DNA from: Diaporthe sp. PMI_573
Taxonomy: Eukaryota; Ascomycota; Sordariomycetes; Diaporthales; Diaporthaceae
DNA: 64,000 nt
Assembly (NCBI GenBank): GCA_021399435.1
Contig: JAJTUP010000016.1
Coordinates: 868,001-932,000, forward strand
Reading direction: 5' to 3'
This document shows, piece after piece, positions 21,495-32,742 of the stretch. The translations under genes and the position numbers were made by a program. The notes under the pieces were generated by a model. It made no database searches, was not told the DNA's origin, and was given only the letters and a program-made list of their open reading frames with translations. Positions within the stretch are counted from its first letter, which is position 1. The number at the start of each line of letters is the position of its first letter.

Positions 21495-23605
21495 TGCATA
21501 AACTTCTCGGCCGGAGCGGGTGGGCGAAAGCGAGATTTAGCCGCGCGTGGTAATCAAGGAAAACAATGCGCGGGTGAGCGATAAAAAAAAAAAGGGCGCA
21601 CGCCGGCAGCTGTGGTTTGCGGTGGTTGTTTTGCTCTGGTTCGTTCGGGGCGGGAGGTGAGGTCAGCAGGGCCTGAATCAAGCATTAAAATCCCAGAGCT
21701 GTGGTCGTCTGCAGAGTGACAGGCCCCTCCAGTAATATGATATCAGCTGGGATTACTGAAGTGGACTGATGTCGGGGTCGAAAGGGGAGAGGGAGTTTGC
21801 GGGATCCCGACTTTTTTGTTGTTTGTTTCCGCGGGGCACGGGCCAGGTCTTGGTCCTGTCTCTGCAGCAGGGCCATGTGCGTGCAGACGTCGCGGTTGAC
21901 TGGCTACCTGCGCAGCTGGGGTGCGTTATGACTGGGTCCCAGCTGCTAGGGGCTTTTTTTGGGGGGCTCCGGGAGACAGGGTCACAAGGGCAACACGGCA
22001 ACATGGGCAGCAGCAAGCAAGGCAGTCCAATGATAACACCGCGCTTGGCGTGAAAATAATAACATCAGGCCCTGCCCGACTCAATCTCGACTCATCGATA
22101 TCGACAGGCCAGGTCCGGTGCCTTGACGTACCTGGCAGCTTAATCAACCAGCTTAATCAACCAGCCGGGAAGTTGCCGGCAGCCGCGTCAGAAGCGTCAA
22201 GGCATGGGATGAAACTTCAGCAGCCGTCGACCCACCCCGGTCGTTTCTCGGCCGTCGCCTTGATACGAATCCATTGGTCACGGCCAGCAGAGACTACTAA
22301 CTGCCGGGTACCCTCGACGAGGCAGAGAAGGGGAAGTCCTATCCAAATCCGTCAAAGGGAGATTAAGACGACAGGAACGAGCTGGAGGGACTGGTCGCCC
22401 GGTGAACCGTGTGGGAAAACAACTTCGCTATTGGAATCAGCCACGCCGGGAGCAACCGAGGCACGGGAAGCACTGGTTCTGTGTACACAGTAGGGAGCTC
22501 TCAGTCGGAGCAGCCGAACCATCCCGCTCAGACCACCCGGGCACCATCTATCTCACTTGCTGAGATCCTGTACACAGTACACCAGCCCACAAGGATGCTT
22601 CTACTTCGTGGCAAAAGCCTGCTCGCCGTTGACATATTTCTAACTTGGGATTTTGACAAATACTCAGTCACTTATCTCGACAAACCTCGACTCCCACGAA
22701 GAGAGAGCTAGATAGGGGAACAATTGTTGGCCCCGTCTATTCAACAGAGCTCGGGCCATGGCTACTTACAAACCATGGTCAAGTGCCAACAGATGCGAAC
22801 ACCAGCTTAGATATTAATCCAGGTATCGGTTGCGTTTCAAGTTCTGGCCATCGACTGGTAAACACCAAAACCCCTAACAAGTACACGGTGAAAAACTCTA
22901 TGCGCATGAATATGTAGCTGGCTGCTCCTCTTGTCGTCGAACCCAAGACCTACCAATATTGTCCAAGCATGACTCCCTGCATATAACCAGTTGACAGCTC
23001 GGAATCGTGGCAGGGTGGGTGGTTTGGAAGGAAACGACCCGAGCAGACGGCGTCGGGCATTCGGTGAGGGAAAAATTATTCCACCAGCAGTAGCATGAGA
23101 TCTGGTCTCAAACGTCCAGGCAAATGTTTGATTTACTGTGTTTCTTCCATTCCCGCATCCCGGACATAGTGTTCATCTTATAGACATAGCTGTGTCAGGA
23201 ATGATGCCAGCAGCCAGTCACGGCATCATATTTCTAATATTGACTTTGTGAGACAAGCCAAGAGCAAAAAGAAGGCTCCGGCCCAAACAGCAAAAAATGC
23301 CATCTGGCATATGAGGTCGGGTGTCCGCTACACGCCACAGCATCTATAGTGCTCACTGCCACAATGTCCAGTCTGGGACAACCTCCTCTGGGACAAACCA
23401 TCAAGGTTAAAAGATAGAGTAAGAGTTAAAATAAAAGGTATTTAGTCCAAATAGCAAAAGATATTTCGCCACAACCGGTTCACTAGGGGGGACAAAAGGA
23501 AAAATTAAATATCAAAACAGGAAAAAAAAAATGTTTGGAAGATCCTGAGGTCTATTCAAGCTTGTTAGAACATATATTCTCTTGCAAGGGGCTTCAAGTT
23601 TTAAC
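21495..23605. other. Long intergenic region, 2.1 kb, no gene recognised
   Basis: Holds an A run near 21583, a 13-nt tandem duplication (CTTAATCAACCAG twice) at 22139-22165, and no convincing coding frame. Confidence 0.4.
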
Positions 23606-23696
23606 TAACCGTACCCGGACTCGAACCGGGGTCACCGGAAAGGAAACTGATGATTTAATCAGAATCCGATGTGATAACCAACTACACTATACAACC
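23606..23696 (-). tRNA. tRNA-Gln(CTG)-like locus with 18-nt intron and weak acceptor stem
   Basis: On the minus strand the D arm, anticodon stem (TCGGA/TCCGG, one G.U), T arm (CCCGG-TTCGAGT-CCGGG) and A/B boxes are good. The 25-nt anticodon loop begins TTCTGA, giving anticodon CTG with an 18-nt intron at the canonical site. The acceptor stem is poor: GGTTGTA faces TACGGTT, with four consecutive G.U pairs, where an intact gene should have TACAACC. The 3' strand looks as if it has diverged or been replaced just after the T arm. It may be a decaying copy or a truncated insertion rather than a functional gene. Confidence 0.6.
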
Positions 23697-24149
23697 TGTT
23701 GTGTTGAGGGTGGGCCCTTGAAAGAGAATTCATATACCTGGGAAGTGGGCTTTCAAGATTTCACTTACGAGAAGCCTGGATGGGTGCAATGTCCAAAGAT
23801 CCACTCCGTCAAGGGCCAAGGCTGCAGGGCAGACGTGCTGGGGGAACTAATAATGTAGACCAGGGGGTGGACCCGTTTTGTTTGCGTTACCTAAGCGTGG
23901 ATTTTCTGAACAGCAGTAGCAGGAACGGAGAGGTACATGGGTACATGGCAGTGGTGACCCTGAGCTGCCCAGCTGCATCAATTTTTCTGGCGGCAGACGA
24001 CAGTTCAAGCTCCAATCGACCCCACGCGTCCACGACCCGGGCAAGCAGTCTTCAGCAACCTCACCACCAGCGACTCAAACAACCCTGGGCTCCTCCTTCC
24101 AACCTTCCCTCCGCGACTTCCTCACCTCTGCTGCATATCAACGCCCAAA
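23697..24149. other. CCT7 upstream region
   Basis: No gene. CT- and CA-rich sequence at 24010-24130 directly precedes the CCT7 start and fits its leader. Confidence 0.45.
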
Positions 24150-26021
24150 ATGTCGTTCGGCGGGCAGACACCCACCATTATCGTCCTCAAGGAAGGTCAG
24201 TAAACTGCCCCTCCTTGTCCCACATCCCCTGGGAGCTCCCACCGTGGACACGCAGGCATATCAGCCAGCAGCAAACCATGTCGCCGCCCACGTCCCTGGC
24301 CCCTCGCTGACTCCCGTTACCACAGGCACCGACTCTTCCCAGGGAAAGCCTCAGATCATCTCAAACATCAACGCCTGTCTGGCAGTCCAGGCAACGATAA
24401 AATCCACCCTCGGACCCTATGGCGGCGACCTGCTGATGGTCGACGAGAACGGAAGGCAGACGATCACCAACGATGGCGCAACCGTTATGAAGCTCCTGGA
24501 CATTGTCCACCCCGCCGCAAGGATCCTCGTCGATATCGCGCGGTCGCAAGATGCAGAGGTCGGCGACGGCACCACATCTGTCGTCGTCCTGGCCGGCGAG
24601 ATCCTGAAGGAGGTCAAGGAGCACGTGGAGCAGGGCGTCAGTTCACAGACCATCGTCAAGGGCTTGAGGAGAGCCTCCCAGATGGCCGTCAACAAGGTCA
24701 AGGAGATCGCCGTCAGCACCGACGAGGCCAACCACAGAGACACACTCGCCAAGCTGGCAGGGACGGCCATGACCAGCAAACTGATCAAGCGGAATACCGA
24801 CTTTTTCACAAAGAGTGAGCAACAAGCCTGCGGTTCTGCCCAACTCCGCTTGCCTGCCACCGTGCTAACATGTTGTCTACAGTGGTTGTCGACGCTGTGC
24901 TATGCCTCGACCAAGACGACCTCGACGAGCACTTAATAGGAGTCAAGAAGATCCCCGGCGGCTCGCTCACCGACTCGCTGTTCATCAACGGCGTCGCCTT
25001 CAAGAAGACATTCGCCTACGCCGGCTTCGAGCAACAACCCAAGTCGTTCAAGAAGCCAAAGATCGTCTGCCTCAACGTGGAGCTCGAGCTCAAGGCCGAG
25101 AAGGACAACGCCGAGGTGCGCGTGGAGCAGGTTTCCGAGTACCAGGCGATCGTGGACGCCGAGTGGCAGATCATCTTCCAGAAGCTCGAGGCCATCTACA
25201 AGACGGGCGCCAAGGTCGTCCTCAGCAAGCTGCCCATCGGTGACCTGGCCACCCAGTACTTTGCCGACCGCGACATCTTCTGCGCGGGCCGCGTGGCCGC
25301 GGCCGACATGGAGCGCGTCGTCCAGGCCACGGGCGCCACCGTGCAGAGCACGTGCTCCGACATCCGCGCCGAGCACCTGGGCACCTGCGGGTCGTTTGAC
25401 GAGCGGCAGATCGGTGGGGAGCGGTTCAACTTCTTCGAGGACTGCCCGGAGGCCAAGACGTGCACCCTGGTCCTGCGCGGCGGTGCGGAGCAGTTCATCG
25501 CCGAGGTGGAGCGGTCGCTGCACGACGCCATCATGATCGTCAAGCGGGCGATCCGCAACAAGACCATCGTGGGCGGCGGCGGGGCCTGCGAGATGGAGGT
25601 GTCGGCGTACCTGCACCAATTCGCCGACAAGAACGTCCCGCACAAGCAGCAGGCCATCATCAAGTCCTTCGCCAAGGCGCTCGAGATCGTCCCGCGCCAG
25701 CTGTGCGACAACGCCGGCTTCGACGCCACCGACATCCTCAACAAGCTACGCGTCGAGCACCGCAAGGGCAACACCTGGGCCGGTGTCGACTTTGTCGACG
25801 AGGGCGTCGCCGATATGATGGAGCGCTTCGTCTGGGAGCCCGCCCTCGTCAAGATCAACGCCATCCAGGCCGCCACCGAGGCCTCGTGCCTCATCCTCGG
25901 CGTCGACGAGACCATCCGCAACGAGGAGAGCGCGCAGCCACAGGCCCCCGGCAAGCCGCTGCCGCCCGGGGCCGCCCAGAGGGCCCTCAGGGGACGCGGC
26001 CGGGGTATGCCCAGGCGGTAA
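24150..26021 (+). CDS. CCT7: CCT/TRiC chaperonin subunit eta (557 aa)
   Basis: Exons 24150-24195, 24326-24814 and 24883-26021; phases close at 557 residues, the usual length. The start [18 protein letters not shown] matches the family N-terminus. Group II chaperonin motifs are visible: [25 protein letters not shown] and the ATPase block [15 protein letters not shown] in the equatorial domain; the apical region around [14 protein letters not shown]; and [24 protein letters not shown], then [12 protein letters not shown] in the returning equatorial domain. The C-terminus [12 protein letters not shown] is Arg/Gly-rich. CCT7 is one of eight paralogous subunits of the cytosolic ring that folds actin and tubulin. 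Codon usage is strongly GC3-biased, as expected for a highly expressed gene. Essential housekeeping function; nothing odd. Confidence 0.96.
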
Positions 26022-26566
26022 AGGAGGGCGCGAGTGAGTGAGCGAGCGGGTGGGCTTTGGCCGGACGAAAGCTTGTGGGCTGCATATTGTTTCTTGTAAC
26101 AAAAGAACAAAACAACTACTGTGATACCTATATCGGCGTCCATAGACAGAGGAATGGAAAATAAGTGACATCTGCGAAGAGCAGCAGCTACTGCACCTTC
26201 AAAACATGACCAACACCCATCAGATCTGATGCATACGTGAGTTCCTTGTGAAGCGCGTTGTCAATACCTTTGAACTTGAGCACAATATATCCCCATGTCA
26301 TGCGGTAAAGGAACTCCGGATCGACGGGTCACGGTGTTGGCAGGATCCCATCTCGCCATCTGGTCTCAACAAAACGGTCCTCTTTTCCACATTCAGACTC
26401 GTCACGTCTAAGCAACTACGTAGGTATCATTCCAAATTTCTTACGATAACAAACAAGTAGACTGTTACGCTACTCAGGTACCAGACCTGCCAGACGTCCG
26501 CGCTGGGCCACAGCTCCACTGCTTCAACTCGTAGCGTATATACAAATAATTAATCTCCTCACTGAA
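26022..26566. other. Intergenic region between convergent genes
   Basis: 3' ends of CCT7 (+) and the first P450 (-). No gene seen. Confidence 0.4.
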
Positions 26567-28582
26567 TCAACTCCTTTTCCTGATCCTGAATGGCACCTTT
26601 TTCGTCGGCTCCGCTACGTTGAAACCAAAGCTCCAGCTATCTATTTCTGTTGACACATGATCATCCAGAAGCTCGATGTCAAATCGACTGGTGAGCAAAG
26701 CGCTGGTGTAAAGGATCAGGTTCTTGGCAAAGAACTTCCCCGGGCAAGTAGATCGTCCAGCTGGGAGGAGAGACATTAGTGCCTATGGGTAAAACGTATG
26801 CTGCGTGGCCTGAAGTGCGAATGTCTTCGGCGGTGAAGAAGGGAGGGAGGAGAGCAAGTGATGAGGCGAGAGGAGCGGACTTACCGCCGTAAGGGATCCA
26901 TGAACCCTCTAATCCTTCGAGAGAGAATGATGGCCTGGCTGGATCCGTCGCCGCGTTTGCTTTTTGACTCTTGACCGGCCCTGAATTGACGATGGCGCGC
27001 ATGTCTTCATTGAGCGGCCCGCTCTTTGGGTCGTTAGGGTAGACAAGAAAACGGTCCGACCAGAAGCTAGTTAATGGAAACTGTCCCTCGCGAGTGTTCC
27101 AGACAGCTTCATCCATATGGCAAAGTCCAGAGCTTATCAGGGCAATCTTTCCTCGCGGCAGGATCCATTTTCCAAGTGAAGCGTCCGCGTCGCGCGCTGT
27201 GAGCATTGAATACATGGTCCCATGCAGCCGGAGGGTCTCGGCAAAGATGGAGTTCAATAATGGGGAAGAGTCAGAGAGCAACCTGGGGTCAAGGGTACCG
27301 TATTGCGACACGTCGAATCGCACGCGGTCGAGCACCGACTGATCCTCAAATATATGGATCGCGGCCCATGTGATGCTTGGAATGATATTCGATACCGCCC
27401 TGTGTCAAATTTAGTGTGTGCTTGAATATTCTAACAGGGTCAGAAACCTACCCCCATATCAGGCCCAGATCACTAGCGGCCATACAATCGTCGTCAAAGT
27501 TGTCCACCCCACGCAGCTTTTGCTGACGATATCGAATCAGTTCCGAGCCCCAGAACGGATCTGCGTCACCATCTGGTTGTATTGCAGATCCGGTAAAGTG
27601 CTCCCTTGCATGAGCATACCAACGCTTTATCTGCGCAATAAGGCGCTCTCTGCGCCTATGCGCACCCCGGAGGAAAAAGGACGGGAAGCCTCTCGCGAGC
27701 CAGGGAACGTCTTTGTCAAAAACCCAAAGCTCCGAGTTGAAGTTTGGGTTAAGAAGGAGAAATGATGGACCAAGGATGGCCTCGATGATGGATTCGCTGA
27801 CGACCGACTGGAAGAAGGCTCCTAAATCGTCTAGTTCTTCCCAGTCAGACGAGAATGACATCTCGTTGAGCTTGGCAGTGAAATTGGTTGAGTAACGCTT
27901 TGTCATGTTCGCCATGCCCGGTCCAGTGAGCGACTGAATGAATCCTTGGTGTGTAATGTGGTGGATGCGATTGTGAGGAGAGATATTTGGATCGCTGCCC
28001 GGGCGAGGCTTGCGATGTGGGCCGCTGTTATCCGCTAGGTAAGCAGCCACGCCGGCGGATGGGATCCCAAAGAAATATTTGTTCGTGTAGGTGTACACAT
28101 GGATTGAAGGCTCAATGGCGGGATCATGGCGTGTCTGCTTGACCGTTTGCCAGTCTTGCAAGACATAGAATTCAAGGCCCAGAAATTTGATTGCCACAGA
28201 TGTAAGCTTCTTCCTGTAGGAACTGAGCGAGAGTATTAGCTATAGCTGAAGGTTCTTGACCCGGGTTGAATTGTACTTACGCGACATAATTCACAAAACG
28301 GCCATTATCACATGCAAAGGGAAGCATGTGGCCAAGCCACGGAATGAGGGAGGGATATCTCGGAGGTATCAGCGGATGACCTTTGGTGGCGGTCCTATGG
28401 GCCCATTTGTATCTGCCAAACTCGATGGCATAATTCAACAACAGACCTAAGAGTACCATCCAACAGATGGCTAGGCTAGAGTCCAAAGAAGAACAAAAGG
28501 CAACGACATAGGAATATATCCCTTGCAAACGTGTTGTAGCAATGTTTGGGGGTATGGAGAGGTAATGATGAGTAATAGCCAT
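26567..28582 (-). CDS. Cytochrome P450, CYP7/CYP8-like fungal type, 4 exons (593 aa)
   Basis: Exons 28281-28582, 27452-28222, 26885-27399 and 26567-26760; all phases close. A membrane anchor (AICWMVLLGLLLNYAI) lies near residues 38-53, followed by a proline-rich hinge (HPLIPPRYPSLIPWLGH). The I-helix region reads DLGLIWGAVSNIIPSITWA and lacks the A/G-G-x-D/E-T acid-Thr pair. ETLRL gives the ExxR motif, and PYGAGRSTCPGKFFAK is the heme loop with thiolate Cys at residue 535. The heme loop is split by the last intron (124 nt). This I-helix pattern with GxGRSTCPG is seen in fungal P450s related to CYP7/CYP8, some of which do isomerase or unusual oxidation chemistry. It is divergently transcribed from the PTH11-like gene, from which it is separated by about 0.95 kb. 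Substrate unknown. Confidence 0.9.
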
Positions 28583-29537
28583 GGCTGCGGTTCAAAACAA
28601 ATACGTGAGGAACGAGGGAATGATCTTTGAGCGTCTTTGCTTCGGTTCCATCAAATCCTCAAGGATTCTTAGCTCTTATAAGTCTGGTTGAAGACCTCAG
28701 TCCACCTCACGAAGGTCGTCAATCCCGATCAGGCTGGCTACAACTCTGAACCCAGGCCCGGAGTAGAAATGGGGCCACTGTTGACGGATATTAATAACCG
28801 GCATGACTTCGGAAACAACTCTGTACTGAACTGGTGATTCCAAGGCTGAGGTCACGGCTGTGCCCCATGTAGACAGGACTAGTGTCAAGGCTGGATCTTG
28901 CAAGGGTAACGTAATGCTTGTCACGAGGAACCGCCTGGTACATCTTAGATACCTACTTGACCTGGGTTGGTGGCTAAAGCGCGGACCACAAAATTGCGGA
29001 TCCAGGATCAGGCGCCGCCCACGAAATATCACCAACACGCTTTCTGCCAAGTTGGACAAGATCCAGACCTAGGGTACGTGTGCTTGACTGTTGGTTCAGC
29101 CACCCCTCGCTTGAGAGGCTTTGCTTGCCACGGTACAATCTTGGAAGCCCATTCCAACCAATCACACACAGTATTACTACCCACCTATCACTACTGTATG
29201 CAGTGGAGCCTCATAGATCTAATTTTGTCTACAAGTCTCCTGTCCGCAAGCAAGTTAAGAACTGTTGGCGGAGGTTTCCCAACAGGGACTTCACTTCTAC
29301 CCAGTTTTTAACGCAAAGGACCAAAACCCTGTGCCTCGGTCTAATATTTAGAAAAGCCCTGACAACCATCTCCACATATCAGAGTCTGTGGGGCAATGAC
29401 GGCTGATTCTGCCCAGCCGTCTCTTCGTAGCTACCCAAGGAAGCATTTCTATATATCCTGACGGCGTCCAGCGTGTTGCTGCCGGCCACATTGGCCAAGT
29501 CAGCATCAACCTCGCAATCAACATCGACTGTTCAAAC
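28583..29537. other. Divergent promoter region between P450 and PTH11-like gene
   Basis: About 950 bases between two divergent starts. No coding frame or recognised repeat; possible shared regulation is inferred from layout only. Confidence 0.4.
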
Positions 29538-30940
29538 ATGTTTTTGACTACTCGCAATGCAACCCGAATGGGTCCAGGCATCTCTTATGACACCTACTTG
29601 GTAAATACTTGACTACAGATCCAGGATCACATTTGATGTAGTAGCTGACATTTCATCTCAGGGGGTCATCTGGGCTACAGTAGCCTTGGCTTGTGTCTTC
29701 CTCGTTATCCGCATCTTTTCGCGGTTGCGTATCCAGCGTCGCCTTTTCTGGGACGACGCATTTGTTATCTTTGCCTTTATTCTTGCCCTAATCACCGCCG
29801 CCCTTTGGCAGTGGCAGGCACCGGCGATGTATTGGATTCTGGGAGTGCTTGCCGGAACTGAACAACCGACTAGTTTGGCCGACGTTTTCAAGAAACAGAA
29901 GCTATGGCTGAAAGTATCTCTCGTGGTTCAGCTCTTCTTTTATACCTCCTTGACTGCAGTCAAGCTTTCGTTCCTCATATTTTTCAGGCGTCTCGGCGAC
30001 AGAGTTCCCAAATTCAACTGGTTCTGGTGGCCTGTTGTTTTATTTGTGCTTGCTATCTGGTTTACATCCATTGGCAATACACAGTATCAGTGCGAGCTCG
30101 GGAGTATCGAGGTACTCAATGGATATTGCACAACTGAGCCGGCAAACAATTTCACAGCCATCACACTCAAGGTGAACTGCGCACTAGATGTGTTGTCGGA
30201 CTTTTTAAGTAAGAAACACAAGCAAATGCTCGTGTCCTTTTAATATTATTTATATATTGCTAACATTTTGCGGTTTTCTAGTTATGATGATCCCAGTTGT
30301 ATTGCTGTGGAATGTAAAAATGCGCTTGGGGCGAAAGTTGGCCTTCATTGGTCTGTTCTCGCTCTCGTTGGTCACCGTAGCTGTTGCTATAGCACGAGCG
30401 GCCACCCTTGGTGCAACGAAGTGGGCAAATGGTCTCCACGACCCTACATATTTATGGCTCTGGAGCGCCGTGGAACCGTGCATCGGTAAGTCCATCGTTT
30501 GAGACCGGGTGCTTGTCGTTCAAGGCCCCATGTATTTTCCCGTGCTTGTACTAACAAGAATTGTTCCAACGGTAGCGATCATAATTGCCTGCCTGTCCGC
30601 CTTTCCGCAACTCTTCGCTGCTTCATCCCGACCTAAGAAGCCCGTTTACAAACCTACGGATACTTACTACAAGCGCTTGCAGTCTCGTATGAAGTCGAGA
30701 AAGAATTCGAGGGAAAGTGAAGACACTTTCAATCTGTCCGTTGACTCACTCGCGCAAGACGTGCACCACCCGTCTCCAACCACCGAGTTAGCCGTTCAGC
30801 GCCCGGTCCCCGTTCTCGTATCGGGTTATCCAGAGCCTGCTACGGTTTGCTACAAGGGATCAAGCATGGACGGCAGTCTCGGAGCCGATGGTCAAATCAA
30901 GCAGAAGCTGGAGTATCAGGTAACGCGTCAGTGGGTTTGA
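29538..30940 (+). CDS. PTH11-like / rhodopsin-domain seven-helix membrane protein, 4 exons (392 aa)
   Basis: Exons 29538-29600, 29662-30208, 30282-30485 and 30576-30940; phases close at 392 residues. The short first exon codes the extracellular N-terminus with two N-glycosylation-like sites. Hydrophobic helices follow: VIWATVALACVFLVIRIFSR, then WDDAFVIFAFILALITAALW, VSLVVQLFFYTSLTAVKLSF, FWWPVVLFVLAIWFTSIG, VVLLWNVKMRL and LVTVAVAIARAA, and the last AIIIACLSAFPQLF. The WDDAFV motif after helix 2 and the QYQC/GYC cysteine pair are typical of the fungal rhodopsin-domain (PTH11-related) family. The cytoplasmic tail is Ser/Lys-rich. There is no N-terminal CFEM domain. PTH11 itself is a surface-sensing receptor-like protein, but most paralogues are uncharacterised. 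Confidence 0.87.
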
Positions 30941-32742
30941 TAACATGGAAGAAAGCTCATGCGGCTTGTGGGCCAACTGTGCAAATTCCGGAGGTGAACG
31001 GATCCCCCCAGCCTCCTTGGAGGACGGGGACCGGAGGTTGGGGGTGGGGTGGTGGAGCGTGGACGAGGAGGGCAGGATGCTCCAATGCAGGGTGAAAGAG
31101 TATGTATGCTCATAGAGGCGCCAAGAATGAGCTCTGAACAAAAGTAGACTATCTAGGTTTTGATCGGACATGCTGAACGAAGATGGTCAAGCGTAAATTA
31201 TGCCTACTGTCAATATCATCACCACATTAGGGGCGCACGTCCGGTTACCTTTGAACTCTCCAAAATTCAATAAATCCTTTTCGTAGCATGCCCCATCCCC
31301 TTCGGCCCAAGAGAGGCCCATGGTGGCCAATGCTTGACCAATCGATCAATCCCCTCCTCCTTCAACATGAGAGTTGGTTTCGGGTGGATACTTAAGCTTC
31401 GAGTCAGTTGGGTCCACTAGATTCACAACGGAGGGGAGGCTTGGAATAGGTGCTAGGCAGATTAATTAGAGGCTACCGAAGCAGGCTGTGAGATGGGGTC
31501 CAACTTGAGCCGCATTTGCTTGGCGAGAGCGACATCTCGGGCCGGGCTGCGGCAATCTTTCACAGGCCGAGACGGCTGTTGGTACCAGGGTGATTGACCT
31601 GGACCACCCCGATTCGTCAGATCTGTCGCATTTCTTTCGCCCGCGAGAAATGCTACGCACCGCGGAATCGACAGTCTAGACCGGGCCAGGTCGCCTCGGG
31701 CAGAATCCACCTCGGCTGAGAGGCGATGGGCGCTTATTTGGTCACAACGCTGCTGGTACTGTAGCATTCTTGGTATCTCCACCAGGCCGTTGGGAGCGCC
31801 AACATCCACGGCAAGTACTGCAATTGGCAGAATACATGACAGTCGTACGATAACGTGTCTTCCAGGCATGCCTGAGCCAACCTCTGCAAGTGTCTTGGCT
31901 GGCATGGTAGCATCCAATTGTTTACGTGTGCGGCGCAGTACTAGACCCATTTGTGTTGCAGATGTTCGTGACTGCATCCAACGACCAAAGGTCTTGCGAC
32001 GCAACTGCACAGAAACACGGAGACATTCCGTGAGGCTTGAAGCTCTGCCCCCTTGCCCCTAGATTTAGAACCTTGGTGTACAGCTTCATCCCTCTAGCTG
32101 TCCGGTAGATCTACTCGGACAGTGTGAATGTGAATGGTCGGAAATTTCTCATCTGGCCGGCCAGTATCATCTCTCTTGTTAGTCTAAGCAAGCCACATGT
32201 TGACGCACCGTTGCATTTCTGATCGTGCATGCATGAGATTCCTGAGGATGTCCTTATGCAAACCGGTGGTAGAGACCTGTCAACCTGTCTACAAGTGCAC
32301 GCTAGCGCCGCCGGAGATCGCGCCAGATGCGATGAGGCTTAGCTCGTTCCAGACGCATTTTATCCACAGGGTTGGAAATACATCGGCCTTGCGTGGTGCA
32401 TGCATGGACCCCAACCGCCCCGGTTTTTTGTTCCTTTTCGAGGTTGTGTTATGCAGTTGGTTCGCATAGCCCGTTGGCAGTCCATTGGTCAGCAGATTAG
32501 GTGAATGCAGCGAATATGTGGATGTCTTCGCGACCGGAAGAGCTTTCCCACCACTCCACAGCAACAGGATGAGACCCCAGGCCTCTCATCACCTTTAATG
32601 TGCTCGGCGTGGCTCGCGTCTTTCCTCCTTCCGACATTCACCATATGCGTGGACAAGAATTTTTGGGCTACCTTTCAGCTTCTGCTCTGAGCAATCTATT
32701 CTCGCCGTTGACGCCAAGCTACCCTCCAAAAACTCCAACACG
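30941..32742. other. Intergenic region, 1.8 kb, one doubtful minus-strand frame
   Basis: A minus-strand frame at 31462-31977 is open for about 170 codons from its first ATG. It has no recognised domain, splice context or leader, and I do not call it a gene. Nothing else was seen. Confidence 0.35.

Noticed and set aside
31462..31977. About 170-codon minus-strand frame in the P450 region
   Set aside because: It lacks a leader, known domain, splice structure or recognisable codon pattern. The longer version of the frame has no ATG at its start.
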